From NCBI GenBank assembly GCA_029778105.1, contig JAKOQZ010000015.1:1-34974 (forward strand): 34,974 nt of DNA, given 5' to 3'. The DNA is from Pseudomonadota bacterium. GTDB lineage: Bacteria > Pseudomonadota > Alphaproteobacteria > Micropepsales > Micropepsaceae. The notes below the pieces were generated by a model that was not told the origin of the DNA, did not search any database, and saw only the letters and a list, made by a program, of their open reading frames with translations. Position 1 is the stretch's first letter. Every line of letters starts with the position of its first letter. Position numbers and translations under genes: made by a program. Positions 11,301-21,659 of this stretch are shown here, one piece after another.

Positions 11301-12494
11301 ATGAGCGACGCCCCTGCCAAAACGCCCGCATCCGACGCGGGCGAGGGATTCGCGCGCAAGCCGACCGGCGTTCTGGTGCTGGCTTCGGGCGAGGTGTTCT
11401 ACGGCGAGGGCTTCGGTGCGGTCGGCGCCCAAGTCGCCGAGGTGTGCTTCAACACCGCCATGACGGGCTATCAGGAGATCCTGACAGACCCGTCCTATGC
11501 CGGGCAGATCGTCTGCTTCACCTTCCCGCATATCGGCAATGTCGGCGCAAACGGCGACGACATGGAAGCCAAGAACACCGCCGTGCGCGGCCTCATCGTG
11601 AAGGCGCGGCCGACGGCGCCATCCAACTATCGCAGCGCCACGCCCCTGCCCGACTGGCTGGCGGCGCGCGGGATCGTGGGCCTCGCCGGGATCGACACGC
11701 GGCGGCTGGCGCGGATGATCCGCGAGAACGGGATGCCGAACGGCGTGATTGCGCACGCGCCCGACGGCGTGTTCGACATCGACGCGCTGAAGGCCGAGGC
11801 CAGGGCATGGCCGGGGCTTGAGGGCATGGACCTCGCCAAGGACGTGACCACCACGCAGACCCATGGCTGGGACGAAACGCCGTGGCACTGGAACGAAGGC
11901 TATGCGGCGCGCGAGGGCGCGGCGAAGTTCAAGGTCGTGGCGATGGATTTCGGCATCAAGTCGAACATCCTGCGCGAGCTGGCAGGCATCGGCGCGGATG
12001 TCGTGGTGGTTCCTGCGAACGCGACCGCCGACGAAGTGCTGCTGCACAATCCGGACGGCGTGTTTTTGTCGAACGGCCCGGGCGACCCGGCGGCGACGGG
12101 TGAATATGCGGTGCCGGCGATCAAGGCGCTGATCGAGGCGGGCAAGCCGGTGTTCGGCATCTGCCTCGGCCATCAGATGCTGGGTCTCGCGGCGGGCGCC
12201 ACGACCAAGAAGATGGCGCAGGGCCATCACGGCGCGAACCACCCGGTGAAGGACACGACCACCGGCAAGGTGGAGATCACCTCGATGAACCACGGATTCA
12301 CCGTGGATGCGGCGAGCCTGCCCGCCAATGTGGTGGAGACGCATGTGTCGCTGTTCGACGGATCGAATTGCGGCATCGCGTGGACCGACAAGCCGGTATT
12401 TGGCGTGCAGTATCACCCGGAAGCCTCGCCCGGACCGCATGACAGCCATTACCTGTTCCAGCGCTTTGCGAAGCTGATGGCGAAGGGCAGCTAG
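11301..12494 (+). CDS. carA: Carbamoyl-phosphate synthase small subunit CarA
   Basis: 'GVLVLASGEVFYGEGFGAVG...CFNTAMTGYQEILTDPSYAGQIVCFTFPHIGN'; amidotransferase 'VFGICLGHQMLGLA'; 'GVQYHPEASPGPHD'. Confidence 0.97.
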   Translation: MSDAPAKTPASDAGEGFARKPTGVLVLASGEVFYGEGFGAVGAQVAEVCFNTAMTGYQEILTDPSYAGQIVCFTFPHIGNVGANGDDMEAKNTAVRGLIVKARPTAPSNYRSATPLPDWLAARGIVGLAGIDTRRLARMIRENGMPNGVIAHAPDGVFDIDALKAEARAWPGLEGMDLAKDVTTTQTHGWDETPWHWNEGYAAREGAAKFKVVAMDFGIKSNILRELAGIGADVVVVPANATADEVLLHNPDGVFLSNGPGDPAATGEYAVPAIKALIEAGKPVFGICLGHQMLGLAAGATTKKMAQGHHGANHPVKDTTTGKVEITSMNHGFTVDAASLPANVVETHVSLFDGSNCGIAWTDKPVFGVQYHPEASPGPHDSHYLFQRFAKLMAKGS

Positions 12495-12513
12495 CGCTGC
12501 GTCGGCGGCCCTC

Positions 12514-12540
12514 TGGATTCCGGCTCAAGGCCGGGATGAC
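12514..12540. repeat. Degenerate copy of a dispersed palindromic element (tggattccggctcaaggccgggatgac)
   Basis: Resembles the GGATTCC..GGCCGGGATGAC type of dispersed intergenic elements common in Alphaproteobacteria; shares a core with 9931-9945. Confidence 0.5.
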
Positions 12541-12570
12541 AGACGTGGCGCGGCTGGGGACAGCGAAGTT

Positions 12571-12900
12571 CTAGCGCCGCGCGAGCGCCTCGTTCACGCC
12601 GGCGAGAAAGTCGTCGGCTTTCTCGGACGCCGTCTTCTGCGGCTTGGGCGGTTTCGGGGCGCGGGGCGCGCGCTCCTTCGCCGCTTTCTCGGGGCGCGGC
12701 GTTTCGGCCTTTTCCGGCTTCTCGACCGTTCGTTTCTTGCCGTCGCGGCGGGCGGCGATTTCGGTTTCGAGCAGCGGCAGCAATTCGAGCGCCTGATCGC
12801 GCTGTTTGCCGGGCGCGCCCGCCGCCAGCCGCGCGGCGTTATCGTGCAGGCGCGTCAGTTCGGGCAGCGTCATCGATGGCAGGCGGGCGGCGATGGACAT
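12571..12900 (-). CDS. Hypothetical protein with K/A/P-rich central linker
   Basis: MSIAARLPSMTLPELTRLHDNAARLAAGAPGKQRDQALELLPLLETEIAARRDGKKRT..., clean ORF between carA and the RHH gene. Confidence 0.7.
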   Translation of the reverse strand: MSIAARLPSMTLPELTRLHDNAARLAAGAPGKQRDQALELLPLLETEIAARRDGKKRTVEKPEKAETPRPEKAAKERAPRAPKPPKPQKTASEKADDFLAGVNEALARR

Positions 12901-12988
12901 GGCGTCTCCAATGGCGTGCGCCTCGTTAGGAGAGTCGCCGCACGGATGCCAGAGCCATGACGGGCCGCGCGGCGCAACAGAGCGCGCG

Positions 12989-13180
12989 TCAGGCGGACGG
13001 ATCGTCTTCCTGAACGGGATCGGCGGGGCGCGCTTTCAGCCGCCCCGCCCGCCTCAGCGCGTCGCGCAGGACATATTCCACCTGACCATTGACGCTGCGC
13101 AGTTCGTCATCCGCCCAGCGCTGGAGCGCCTCCATCACGTCGGCGCCCAGGCGGAGGGCGAATGGCTTTTTCTCGGCCAC
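12989..13180 (-). CDS. Arc/MetJ-type ribbon-helix-helix DNA-binding protein
   Basis: GTG start 6 nt after the SPFH stop; 'KKPFALRLGADVMEALQRWADDELRSVNGQVEYVLRDALRRAGR' has the RHH beta-strand plus two-helix pattern. Confidence 0.8.
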   Translation of the reverse strand: MAEKKPFALRLGADVMEALQRWADDELRSVNGQVEYVLRDALRRAGRLKARPADPVQEDDPSA

Positions 13181-13186
13181 CCTGCC

Positions 13187-14053
13187 CTAGCCGTAAATGC
13201 TGCCGGTGTTGACGACCGGCTGCGTGCCGCGGTCGCCGCAGAGCACGACGAGAAGGTTGGAGACCATCGCCGCCTTGCGTTCGTCGTCGAGCGTGACGAC
13301 ATCGCGCTCGGCGAGCTGCTGCAGCGCCATCTCGACCATCGAGACCGCGCCTTCCACGATGCGCGTGCGGGCCGAGATGATGGCGCTGGCCTGCTGGCGC
13401 TGAAGCATGGCCTGGGCCACCTCGGGCGCGAAGGCGAGATGGGTGATGCGAGCCTCGATCACCTTGACGCCCGCGCTGGCGAGGCGCTCCTGCACCTCTT
13501 CGCGCAGCCGCTCGGCGATCTCTGCATGATGGCTGCGCAGCGAGACCGCGCCCGTGTCGTGCGAGTCGTAGGGGAAGGACTGCGCCATCTGGCGGAGCGC
13601 CGATTCCGACTGGATCTTCACGAAGTCCACATAGTCGTCGACCAGGAACAGCGCCTCGGCCGTATCGACCACCTGCCAGACGACGACCGCGGCGATCTCG
13701 ATGGGATTGCCCTCAAGATCGTTCACCTTGAGCTTGGAGGATTCGAAATTGCGCACGCGCACCGAGACCGCCTTTTTCGTGTAGAACGGATTGACGTAGC
13801 GCGGGCCGGCATCGTGAACCGTGCCGACATAGCGCCCGAAGAACTGAAGCACCTTGGCTTCGTTGGGCGCGACCGTGAAGAAGCCCACCATCGCGGCCGC
13901 CGCCGTCGCGAAGATGAGCGCCGCCGGCACAATCTGCGCCGGCGATTTGAGCTTGATGCCGTAAACGAGCCAGGCGAGCGCCGCGAGCGCGACGACGGCC
14001 AGGCCGAGAAGCGCCGGGATGCCGGGCGCTGCGGTGTAGGTGCGTTCTTTCAT
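13187..14053 (-). CDS. SPFH (stomatin/prohibitin/flotillin) domain-containing protein
   Basis: Two N-terminal TM segments then '[76 protein letters not shown]'; GGAGGGG RBS supports the start at 14053 rather than 14065. Confidence 0.9.
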   Translation of the reverse strand: MKERTYTAAPGIPALLGLAVVALAALAWLVYGIKLKSPAQIVPAALIFATAAAAMVGFFTVAPNEAKVLQFFGRYVGTVHDAGPRYVNPFYTKKAVSVRVRNFESSKLKVNDLEGNPIEIAAVVVWQVVDTAEALFLVDDYVDFVKIQSESALRQMAQSFPYDSHDTGAVSLRSHHAEIAERLREEVQERLASAGVKVIEARITHLAFAPEVAQAMLQRQQASAIISARTRIVEGAVSMVEMALQQLAERDVVTLDDERKAAMVSNLLVVLCGDRGTQPVVNTGSIYG

Positions 14054-14075
14054 GATCCCCTCCATCGAATTACGG

Positions 14076-14094
14076 TGATATCGCTATGATATCA
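14076..14094. promoter_or_regulatory. Candidate operator: tandem TGATATC sites 11 bp apart upstream of the SPFH-RHH pair
   Basis: 14076-14082 TGATATC and 14087-14094 TGATATCA, start-to-start spacing 11 bp; ATGATATCAT palindrome at 14086-14095. Confidence 0.55.
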
Positions 14095-14217
14095 TTTCAA
14101 CGGAGTCGAGTGAGGTCGGTCACAGGTTGGCGCGCGATCTGGCTGCGCAGTCATTCGCCGCCACGAACGTCAAAATTCGGCACGGTTTGCCCCGGAACCC
14201 CATTTCTTTTTCCGCGC

Positions 14218-14246
14218 TTGCGAAAGGCGGCCCGTCGCTCTAGACG
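14218..14246 (+). promoter_or_regulatory. Candidate sigma70-type promoter for carB
   Basis: TTGCGA-N17-TAGACG, about 75 nt upstream of carB ATG, same layout as the carA candidate. Confidence 0.4.
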
Positions 14247-14322
14247 ATCCGCTTAACCCACATTCCGGATTCCCCCGCCGCGCGCTCCGGCCGCGCGACG
14301 TGGCGCGCGCGCGAGGACTGCC

Positions 14323-17300
14323 ATGCCCAAACGGACCGACCTTGAGGCGATCCTGATCATCGGAGCTGGCCCTATCGTCATCGGGCAGGCCTGCGAATTC
14401 GACTATTCCGGCGTTCAGGCGTGCAAGGCGCTGCGGGCCGAGGGCTATCGCATCATCCTGGTGAATTCGAACCCGGCGACGATCATGACGGACCCGGACG
14501 TCGCTGACGCCACCTATATCGAGCCGATCACGCCGGAGTTCGTCGAGAAGATCATCGCGCGCGAGCGTCCGCTTGTGAAAGGCGGCTTCGCCGTGCTGCC
14601 GACCATGGGCGGGCAGACGGCGCTGAACTGCGCGCTGGCGCTCGACAAGTCGGGCGTGCTGACGAAATACGATGTCGAGCTGATCGGCGCGAAGGCCGAG
14701 GCCATCGACAAGGCGGAAGACCGCCTGAAATTCCGCGAGGCGATGGACAAGATCGGGCTGGAGAGTCCGCGTTCGGCCATCGCAACCTCGCGTCAGGAAG
14801 CGCTGGATGCGCTGGGTCATGTGGGCCTGCCCGCGATCATCCGCCCGAGCTTCACGCTGGGCGGCATGGGCGGCGGCATCGCCTATAACAAGGAAGAGTT
14901 CATCGAGATCATCGACCGCGGTCTCGACGCCTCGCCCGTGGGTGAGGTGCTGGTCGAGGAAAGCGTGCTCGGCTGGAAGGAGTATGAGATGGAGGTCGTC
15001 CGCGACAAGGCGGACAACTGCATCATCATCTGCTCGATCGAGAACGTCGACCCGATGGGCGTGCATACCGGCGACAGCATCACCGTCGCCCCTGCCCTGA
15101 CGCTGACCGACAAGGAATACCAGATCATGCGCAACGCCTCGATCGCGGTGCTGCGCGAGATCGGCGTGGAGACCGGCGGCTCGAACGTGCAGTTCGCGGT
15201 GAACCCGCGCGACGGCCGTCTGGTCGTCATCGAGATGAACCCGCGCGTGTCGCGCTCGTCGGCGCTGGCCTCCAAAGCGACGGGCTTTCCCATCGCCAAG
15301 GTCGCGGCGCGGCTGGCGGTCGGCTACACGCTGGATGAGCTGGAGAACGACATCACCGGCGCGACGCCGGCGGCGTTCGAGCCGACCATCGACTATATCG
15401 TCACCAAGATCCCGCGCTTCGCGTTCGAGAAATTCCCCGGCGCCGAGCCGCTGCTCTCGACCTCGATGAAGAGCGTCGGCGAAGTGATGGCGATCGGCCG
15501 CACCTTCCACGAGAGCCTGCAGAAGGCGCTGCGCGGGCTGGAGACCGGGCTTTGCGGCCTGGACGAAATCGACATTCCGGGTCTGGGCCGCGGCGACGAC
15601 AAGAACGCGATCCGCGCCGAACTGTCGCGCGCGACGCCCGACCGGCTGCGCGTGGTGGCGCAGGCGATCCGGCACGGCCTGACGACCGACGAGATCAACG
15701 CGGCCTGCCATTTCGATCCCTGGTTCATCGAGCGCCTGCGCGAGATCGTCGACGCGGAGAAGCAGGTGCGCTCGCACGGCCTGCCCGAGAGCGCCGGCGA
15801 TATCCGCGCCCTGAAGGCGATGGGCTTTTCCGACAAGCGGCTGGCGCAGCTTGTCGGGGCGACGGAAGACGCGGTGGCGCAGCGCCGCCGGGCGCTGGGC
15901 GTGACGCCGGTCTTCAAGCGCATCGACACCTGCGCGGCCGAGTTCCGCGCCAAGACGCCCTATATGTATTCGACCTATGAGGCGCCGGCCTTCGGCGCGG
16001 CGGAATGCGAGAGCGAACCGTCGGGCGCGAAGAAGGTGATCATCCTGGGCGGCGGGCCGAACCGCATCGGCCAGGGGATCGAGTTCGATTATTGCTGCGT
16101 TCATGCCGCCTTCGCGATGCGCGATGCGGGCCTTGAATCCATCATGGTCAACTGCAACCCGGAGACCGTCTCCACCGACTACGACACGTCGGACCGGCTC
16201 TATTTCGAGCCGCTGACCGCCGAAGATGTGATCGAGCTGGTGCGCAAGGAGCAGTCGAACGGCGAAGTGCTGGGGCTCATCGTCCAGTTCGGCGGGCAGA
16301 CGCCGCTGAAGCTGGCGCGCGCGCTGGAAGCGGCCGGCATTCCCATTCTGGGCACCTCTCCCGACGCCATCGACGCTGCCGAGGATCGCAAGCGCTTCCA
16401 GGCTCTGCTTGAGGAGCTGAACCTGAAACAGCCGCGCAACGGCACGGCGATGACCGACGCAGGCGTTCTGCAGGTGGCGCGCGAGATCGGCTATCCGGTG
16501 GTGATCCGCCCCTCCTATGTTCTGGGCGGGCGCGGCATGGCCATCGTGCGCGACGAAGAGCACATGCACGAGACGCTGACGGGCAGCGACATCTTCCAGA
16601 TCGGCGGCGATGCGCCGGTGCTGATCGACGGCTATCTGTCGCGCGCCGTGGAAGTGGACGTCGACTGCATCGCCGACGACAGGGACGTCTATATCGCTGG
16701 CGTCATGGAGCATATCGAGGAAGCCGGCATCCATTCCGGCGACAGCGCCTGCTCGCTGCCGACCAATACGCTGAAGGGCGACATGGTAGCCGAGCTGGAG
16801 CGCCAGACGGCGGCCATGGCCAAAGCGTTGGGCGTGCGCGGCCTGATGAACGTGCAGTTCGCGATCCAGGACGGCGTCGTCTATGTGCTGGAAGTGAACC
16901 CCCGCGCCAGCCGCACAGTGCCGTTCGTCGCCAAGACCATCGGCTATCAGATCGCCAAGATCGCGGCGCGGGTGATGGCGGGCGAAAGCCTCGCCTCGTT
17001 CGGCCTGAAGAAGAAGGCGCTGAAGCATATCGCGGTGAAGGAAGCGGTCTTCCCGTTCGCCCGCTTCCCCGGCGTCGACACGATCCTGGGGCCGGAGATG
17101 CGCTCGACCGGCGAGGTGATGGGGCTGGACACCGCGTTCGACCGCGCCTTCGCCAAGTCGCAGATCGCGGGCGGCACGATCGTTCCCTCGGAAGGCACGG
17201 CCTTTGTCAGCGTGCGCGAGGACGACAAGCCGTTCATCGTTGAGCCGGTGAAGCGGCTGCTGGAGATGGGCTTCAAAGTGATCGCGACCGGCGGCACGCA

Positions 17301-17583
17301 GAGCTATCTGGCCGAGCGCGGACTGCAGGTGGAGCGCATCAACAAGGTGCTGGAAGGCCGCCCGCATATCGTCGATGCGATGAAGAACGGCGACGTGCAG
17401 CTGGTGTTCAACACCACCGAGGGCGCGCAGGCGCTGAAAGACAGCTTTACGCTGCGCCGGACGGCGCTGCTGATGAAGATCCCCTACTACACCACCGTCG
17501 CCGGCGCGGCGGCGGCGACTTTGGGGATCGCCTCGGTGAAGGCCGGGGCGCTGGATGTGGCGCCGTTGCAGAGCTACGGCTGA
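14323..17583 (+). CDS. carB: Carbamoyl-phosphate synthase large subunit CarB
   Basis: [58 protein letters not shown]...; duplicated ATP-grasp halves and C-terminal MGS-like domain. Confidence 0.98.
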   Translation: MPKRTDLEAILIIGAGPIVIGQACEFDYSGVQACKALRAEGYRIILVNSNPATIMTDPDVADATYIEPITPEFVEKIIARERPLVKGGFAVLPTMGGQTALNCALALDKSGVLTKYDVELIGAKAEAIDKAEDRLKFREAMDKIGLESPRSAIATSRQEALDALGHVGLPAIIRPSFTLGGMGGGIAYNKEEFIEIIDRGLDASPVGEVLVEESVLGWKEYEMEVVRDKADNCIIICSIENVDPMGVHTGDSITVAPALTLTDKEYQIMRNASIAVLREIGVETGGSNVQFAVNPRDGRLVVIEMNPRVSRSSALASKATGFPIAKVAARLAVGYTLDELENDITGATPAAFEPTIDYIVTKIPRFAFEKFPGAEPLLSTSMKSVGEVMAIGRTFHESLQKALRGLETGLCGLDEIDIPGLGRGDDKNAIRAELSRATPDRLRVVAQAIRHGLTTDEINAACHFDPWFIERLREIVDAEKQVRSHGLPESAGDIRALKAMGFSDKRLAQLVGATEDAVAQRRRALGVTPVFKRIDTCAAEFRAKTPYMYSTYEAPAFGAAECESEPSGAKKVIILGGGPNRIGQGIEFDYCCVHAAFAMRDAGLESIMVNCNPETVSTDYDTSDRLYFEPLTAEDVIELVRKEQSNGEVLGLIVQFGGQTPLKLARALEAAGIPILGTSPDAIDAAEDRKRFQALLEELNLKQPRNGTAMTDAGVLQVAREIGYPVVIRPSYVLGGRGMAIVRDEEHMHETLTGSDIFQIGGDAPVLIDGYLSRAVEVDVDCIADDRDVYIAGVMEHIEEAGIHSGDSACSLPTNTLKGDMVAELERQTAAMAKALGVRGLMNVQFAIQDGVVYVLEVNPRASRTVPFVAKTIGYQIAKIAARVMAGESLASFGLKKKALKHIAVKEAVFPFARFPGVDTILGPEMRSTGEVMGLDTAFDRAFAKSQIAGGTIVPSEGTAFVSVREDDKPFIVEPVKRLLEMGFKVIATGGTQSYLAERGLQVERINKVLEGRPHIVDAMKNGDVQLVFNTTEGAQALKDSFTLRRTALLMKIPYYTTVAGAAAATLGIASVKAGALDVAPLQSYG

Positions 17584-17712
17584 GCCCCGCGCGACGGGCC
17601 TGCGCGCGGCGCAAAGGAACAATTATAGAATCTCGGCTTTCGCGCCGGGGGCGCGGCCTTGCTAATAAAATGTCGCAAAATCAGAGATTTAGTTCGCCTT
17701 TGCGCAAGACTC

Positions 17713-17741
17713 TTGCAGTCGCCCCAAGGCGGCACTAGCTT
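17713..17741 (+). promoter_or_regulatory. Candidate sigma70-type promoter for greA
   Basis: TTGCAG-N17-TAGCTT; same TTGnnn-N17-TAGnnn layout; implies a long (~160 nt) leader. Confidence 0.35.
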
Positions 17742-17911
17742 TTCGCGCCTGTGCTGCGCCGGTTCCGGGGCAGCAGATGACACGAGTATCGGCCCGGCCG
17801 TTCGCCATTTTCACGAGCCCTGACCGCCCTTCGCGAGGCCCGCGCCGCGCGAAAGAGCGGTTTTGACGCTCCGAAGGCGGCCTGACCGGGCATTTGGAGT
17901 CGAGGAGTGCC

Positions 17912-18385
17912 ATGGAACGCGTACCCATGACGGCGTCGGGGCTGGTAAAGCTGGAAGACGAGGTCAAGAACCTGAAGCATGTGGAGCGCCCGGCCGTGAT
18001 CCGCGCGATCGCGGAAGCGCGCGCGCATGGCGACCTGTCCGAAAACGCCGAATATCACGCCGCCAAGGAACGCCAGGGCTTCATCGAAGGCCGCATCCAG
18101 GAGCTGGAAGACATCATCGGCCGCGCCCAGGTGATCGACCCCGCCAAGCTGAGCGGCAACACCGTGAAGTTCGGCGCCACCGTCACGGTGGTGGATGAGG
18201 ACACCGACAAGGAAGCGACCTATCAGATCGTCGGCGACATGGAAGCCGACCTGAAGCTGAAGCGGATCTCGCTGTCTTCGCCCATCGCGCGCGCCCTGAT
18301 CGGCAAGAGCGTGGGCGACAGCGTCGAGGTCGCGGCCCCCGGCGGCGCGAAGAGCTACGAGATCGTCAAGGTCAAGTACGTCTGA
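17912..18385 (+). CDS. greA: Transcription elongation factor GreA
   Basis: [82 protein letters not shown] before the ATG. Confidence 0.97.
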   Translation: MERVPMTASGLVKLEDEVKNLKHVERPAVIRAIAEARAHGDLSENAEYHAAKERQGFIEGRIQELEDIIGRAQVIDPAKLSGNTVKFGATVTVVDEDTDKEATYQIVGDMEADLKLKRISLSSPIARALIGKSVGDSVEVAAPGGAKSYEIVKVKYV

Positions 18386-18401
18386 GACGCGGCCGGCTTC
18401 G

Positions 18402-19469
18402 ATGACCGCGGCCGACCTTCGCCAGATCGCGGCCGTCGCGCCCAACCTTCACTATCGCTATTCGGGCGTGACGGCGTCGATCGTCGCCATCGTGCCGGAG
18501 CAGGCCAAGACGCTGGCCATCGCCAGCGTCGGCCCGCATCTGCCCGCGCAGGTGCCGCGCATTGCGTTTCGCCAGATCCTGACGCGCGGCTGGTCGCGGC
18601 CGCCGGGCGGGCGCAAGAAGCGCATCTGGCACGCCCGCCGGAATGACGAAATGCTGATCGGCGTGGCGCTGCGCTATATCCTGCGCCAGCCTTGGATTCT
18701 GGTGTTCTCCAGCGTCGCGCAGCGCAAGCGCACCGGACTGACCAAATGGCTGATGCGCCGCATGGATGCGATCGTCAGCCCGTCGGAATACTCGGCCGCC
18801 TTCTGCGAAGGGCCGGTCGATATCGTCCATCACGGCGTCGATACGGCGAAGTTCAACCCCGCACCGGATCGCGCGGCGGCATGGGCGGAGACGGGGCTGC
18901 CGGGCAAATATGGCGTCGGCGTCTTCGGGCGCGTCCGCCATCAGAAGGGTTCCGACCTCTTCATCGAGGCGATGATCCGTCTGTTGCCCAACTATCCCGC
19001 ATGGACCGCCGTGGTGACGGGGCTGATGGCGCCGGAGGAAACCGGCTTCATCGCAGGCCTCAAGGCGCGCATCGCCGAGGCGGGGCTGGAGAATCGCATC
19101 GCCCTGCTGGGCGAGCGGCCGCAGGAGGAAGTGCCGCTCTGGTTCAGGCGGGTCTCGCTCTATGTCGCTCCCATGCGCAATGAAGGCTTCGGCCTGACGC
19201 CGCTGGAGGCGATGTCGTCCGGGGCGGCGGTGGTCGCGACACGAACCGGCGCCGCGCCCTATCTGGTGGCCGAAGGCGTCACCGGCACCATCGTGCCGAC
19301 GGGCGACCTCGAGGCGCTTGTGGCGGCGATCGAGCCGTTTCTCGCCGACCCCGAAAAGGCGGCCGCGTTCGGCCGCGCGGGCCGCGAAAAAGCCGTCGCG
19401 CACCATTCGATCGCCACCGAGGCGGCCGAGATGAATGCCGTGTATGAACGGCTCTGGAGAGAAGCGTAA
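18402..19469 (+). CDS. GT4-family glycosyltransferase (LPS-core mannosyltransferase-like)
   Basis: 'IVSPSEYSAAF...HHGVDTAKFNP...GVFGRVRHQKGSDLFIEAM...NEGFGLTPLEAMSSGAAVVATRTGAAPYLV' (GT-B EX7E motif); 17 nt after greA. Confidence 0.88.
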   Translation: MTAADLRQIAAVAPNLHYRYSGVTASIVAIVPEQAKTLAIASVGPHLPAQVPRIAFRQILTRGWSRPPGGRKKRIWHARRNDEMLIGVALRYILRQPWILVFSSVAQRKRTGLTKWLMRRMDAIVSPSEYSAAFCEGPVDIVHHGVDTAKFNPAPDRAAAWAETGLPGKYGVGVFGRVRHQKGSDLFIEAMIRLLPNYPAWTAVVTGLMAPEETGFIAGLKARIAEAGLENRIALLGERPQEEVPLWFRRVSLYVAPMRNEGFGLTPLEAMSSGAAVVATRTGAAPYLVAEGVTGTIVPTGDLEALVAAIEPFLADPEKAAAFGRAGREKAVAHHSIATEAAEMNAVYERLWREA

Positions 19470-19476
19470 GCCTCAC

Positions 19477-20727
19477 ATGACAGACGCGCCTGCAACCGCC
19501 GTGCGCCGCCAGGCCGCCGTCATCTTCGTCTTTGTCACCATCGTCATCGACGTGCTGGCGATGGGCATCATCATTCCGGTTCTGCCGCATCTGGTGCTGG
19601 ATTTCGAAGGCGGCAACGATGCGTCGGCCGCTGCGATCTACGGCTATTTCGGGCTGGTCTTCGCGGCGGCGCAGTTTTTCTTCGCGCCGGTGCTCGGCTC
19701 TCTTTCCGACCGCTTCGGACGGAGGCCGGTGCTGCTGATCTCGGTGTTCGGGCACGGTCTCGACTTCATCCTGATGGCGCTGGCGCCCTCGCTCGCCTGG
19801 CTCTTTGTCGGACGCATGATCTCGGGGATCACGGCCGCAAGCTTTTCGACGGCCAACGCCTATATCGCCGACATCACGCCGCCGGAAAAACGCGCGCAGT
19901 CTTTCGGACTGGTCGGCGCGGCGTTCGGACTGGGTTTCGTCATCGGGCCGGCGATCGGCGGGATAGCGGGCGAGATCGACCCTCGCCTGCCCTTCTGGAT
20001 CGCGGCGGCGCTGTGTCTGGTGAATGCGGCCTACGGCTATTTCGTGCTGCCGGAATCGCTGCCGCCGGAACGCCGTTCGCCCTTCGATCCGCGCAAGGCC
20101 AACCCCGTCGGCTCGCTCGGATTCCTGCGTCAGCACGGCGAGGTGGCGTGGCTGGCCTGTGTGTCCGTGATCTTCAACACCGCGTTCTGGGTGATCCCGA
20201 CAACGTCGGTGCTGTACGCGGGATATCGCTATGGCTGGACCGAAGGGGATGTCGGCGTGATGCTGGCCGTGATCGGCATCTGCAACATCGTCGTGCAGAT
20301 GGTTCTGGTGAAGCCGGCGGTCAAACTGTTCGGCGAGCCTTTGGCGCTGCGCGTCGGGCTCGGTTCGGCCATCGTCGGAATGGTGATCTATGGCCTCGCG
20401 CCCTCGGGATGGATTTTCCTGATCGGCATCGTCTTCCAGTCGATGGCCGGGATCATGGGGCCGTCGCTGCAGGCGCTGATGACGCGGCGCGTGGGGACGA
20501 ACGAGCAAGGCAAGCTGCAGGGGGCGCTGGCCAGCGCCATCGGCATTGCGGGAATGATCGGACCGATCCTGTTCAGCCAGGTCTATGCCTGGGCGATCAG
20601 CGAAGGCGCGCACCTGCACGTCCCCGGCGCGGCGTTTCTGGTTGCGGCGCTGCTGAATCTGATCGCGCTCGGCGTCGCGTGGCTTGCGACGCGCGGCGAA
20701 CGGCCGATCGCCGACGGACCGCCCTAA
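19477..20727 (+). CDS. MFS transporter, TCR/Tet-like
   Basis: 'GSLSDRFGRRPVLLISVFGHGLDFILMALAPSLAWLFVGRMISGITAASFSTANAYIADITPPEKRAQSFGLVGAAFGLGFVIGPAIGG' as in the TetA-like MFS subfamily. Confidence 0.9.
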   Translation: MTDAPATAVRRQAAVIFVFVTIVIDVLAMGIIIPVLPHLVLDFEGGNDASAAAIYGYFGLVFAAAQFFFAPVLGSLSDRFGRRPVLLISVFGHGLDFILMALAPSLAWLFVGRMISGITAASFSTANAYIADITPPEKRAQSFGLVGAAFGLGFVIGPAIGGIAGEIDPRLPFWIAAALCLVNAAYGYFVLPESLPPERRSPFDPRKANPVGSLGFLRQHGEVAWLACVSVIFNTAFWVIPTTSVLYAGYRYGWTEGDVGVMLAVIGICNIVVQMVLVKPAVKLFGEPLALRVGLGSAIVGMVIYGLAPSGWIFLIGIVFQSMAGIMGPSLQALMTRRVGTNEQGKLQGALASAIGIAGMIGPILFSQVYAWAISEGAHLHVPGAAFLVAALLNLIALGVAWLATRGERPIADGPP

Positions 20728-21566
20728 TGCGCCATCAGCACCGGCACGCTCGTGTGCCGGAGCATGTGCCGCGTCACGCCGCCGAAAACCAGTTGCCGCA
20801 GCCGCGAGTGGCCATAACCGCCCATGACGATGAGGTCGGCCCCGGTTTCGGTCGCAGCGGCCAGAAGCCTCGCGCCGTCGGCTGAAGATGCATGATCGAC
20901 GGCGCGCATAGCTGCCGTCAGGCCCCGGATCGACAGCGCATCGTTCAGATCGTCGAGCAGCGCGGGGGCCGTTTCGTCGTCCGAGGCCATGGTGATGACC
21001 TCGACCGCGCCGGCGCGCTTGATGAACGGCAGGGCTGCGATGAACGCGGCGGCGGCCGACGTGCCGCCATCCCACAGAATGACGATGCGCTCGCCGATCG
21101 CGGTCAACGGCGTCGGCGGCGCGATGAGGATCGGGCGGCGCGCGCCCAGCAGGGTGTGCTCCGCCAGCGAACGGTCGGGGAAGGCGCTGTCGGCCGGATC
21201 GCGCGCATAGACCACGATGTCGGCAAGACGGCTCGCGGCGGCGACCTCGTCCTCGATCACGCCCTCAAGAACGCGGATCGAGATCGCGCTTTCCGCAGCG
21301 CCTGCGGATTTCAACGCCGCAGCGACGTGGGCATTGGCGGCGGTGAGGGAGTCATCGGACGCCTTAGACGCCGCCTGGACGATGTTGTCGATAACGCTGC
21401 CGGTCAGGCCCTCGCCCAGATAGGGGATCGCCGCCGTCACGCTGGACCGCACGAAGAGCGCGCGCACATGGGCCCCGAAGCGCTGGCCCAGGTGCAGGGC
21501 TGCCGCGAGCGCGGGGCCGTCCTCGGCACCGCCGGTCACCGGACACAGGATATATTTCAACGCCAT
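20724..21566 (-). CDS. Universal stress protein (UspA family, tandem-domain length)
   Basis: MALKYILCPVTGGAEDGPALAAALHLGQRFGAHVRALFV ... 'ETGADLIVMGGYGHSRLRQLVFGGVTRHMLRHTSVPVLMAH' C-terminal nucleotide-binding motif. Confidence 0.92.
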   Translation of the reverse strand: MALKYILCPVTGGAEDGPALAAALHLGQRFGAHVRALFVRSSVTAAIPYLGEGLTGSVIDNIVQAASKASDDSLTAANAHVAAALKSAGAAESAISIRVLEGVIEDEVAAASRLADIVVYARDPADSAFPDRSLAEHTLLGARRPILIAPPTPLTAIGERIVILWDGGTSAAAAFIAALPFIKRAGAVEVITMASDDETAPALLDDLNDALSIRGLTAAMRAVDHASSADGARLLAAATETGADLIVMGGYGHSRLRQLVFGGVTRHMLRHTSVPVLMAH

Positions 21567-21659
21567 GACGCCGCCTCCTTCGCCTGTGGACAGATCCGCC
21601 GGCAGCCTTGCGCCGCCGCCCGGCCTTCGCCAAGACATGAAGCCACAGAGGACACATCC

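Noticed and set aside
11178-12449. 423-aa minus-strand ORF antisense to carA
   Set aside because: carA is unambiguous on the plus strand; antisense frame is H/R-rich
14170-17622. 1150-aa minus-strand ORF antisense to carB
   Set aside because: Exact shadow of a clear carB; translation is H/R/D/A-rich without domains, typical of antisense frames in high-GC genes
17574-17783. 69-aa minus-strand ORF between carB and greA
   Set aside because: No motif or RBS and overlaps the proposed greA promoter; more likely non-coding intergenic sequence
19279-21075. 598-aa minus-strand ORF across the MFS gene
   Set aside because: Overlaps glycosyltransferase, MFS and USP genes; highly charged low-complexity translation
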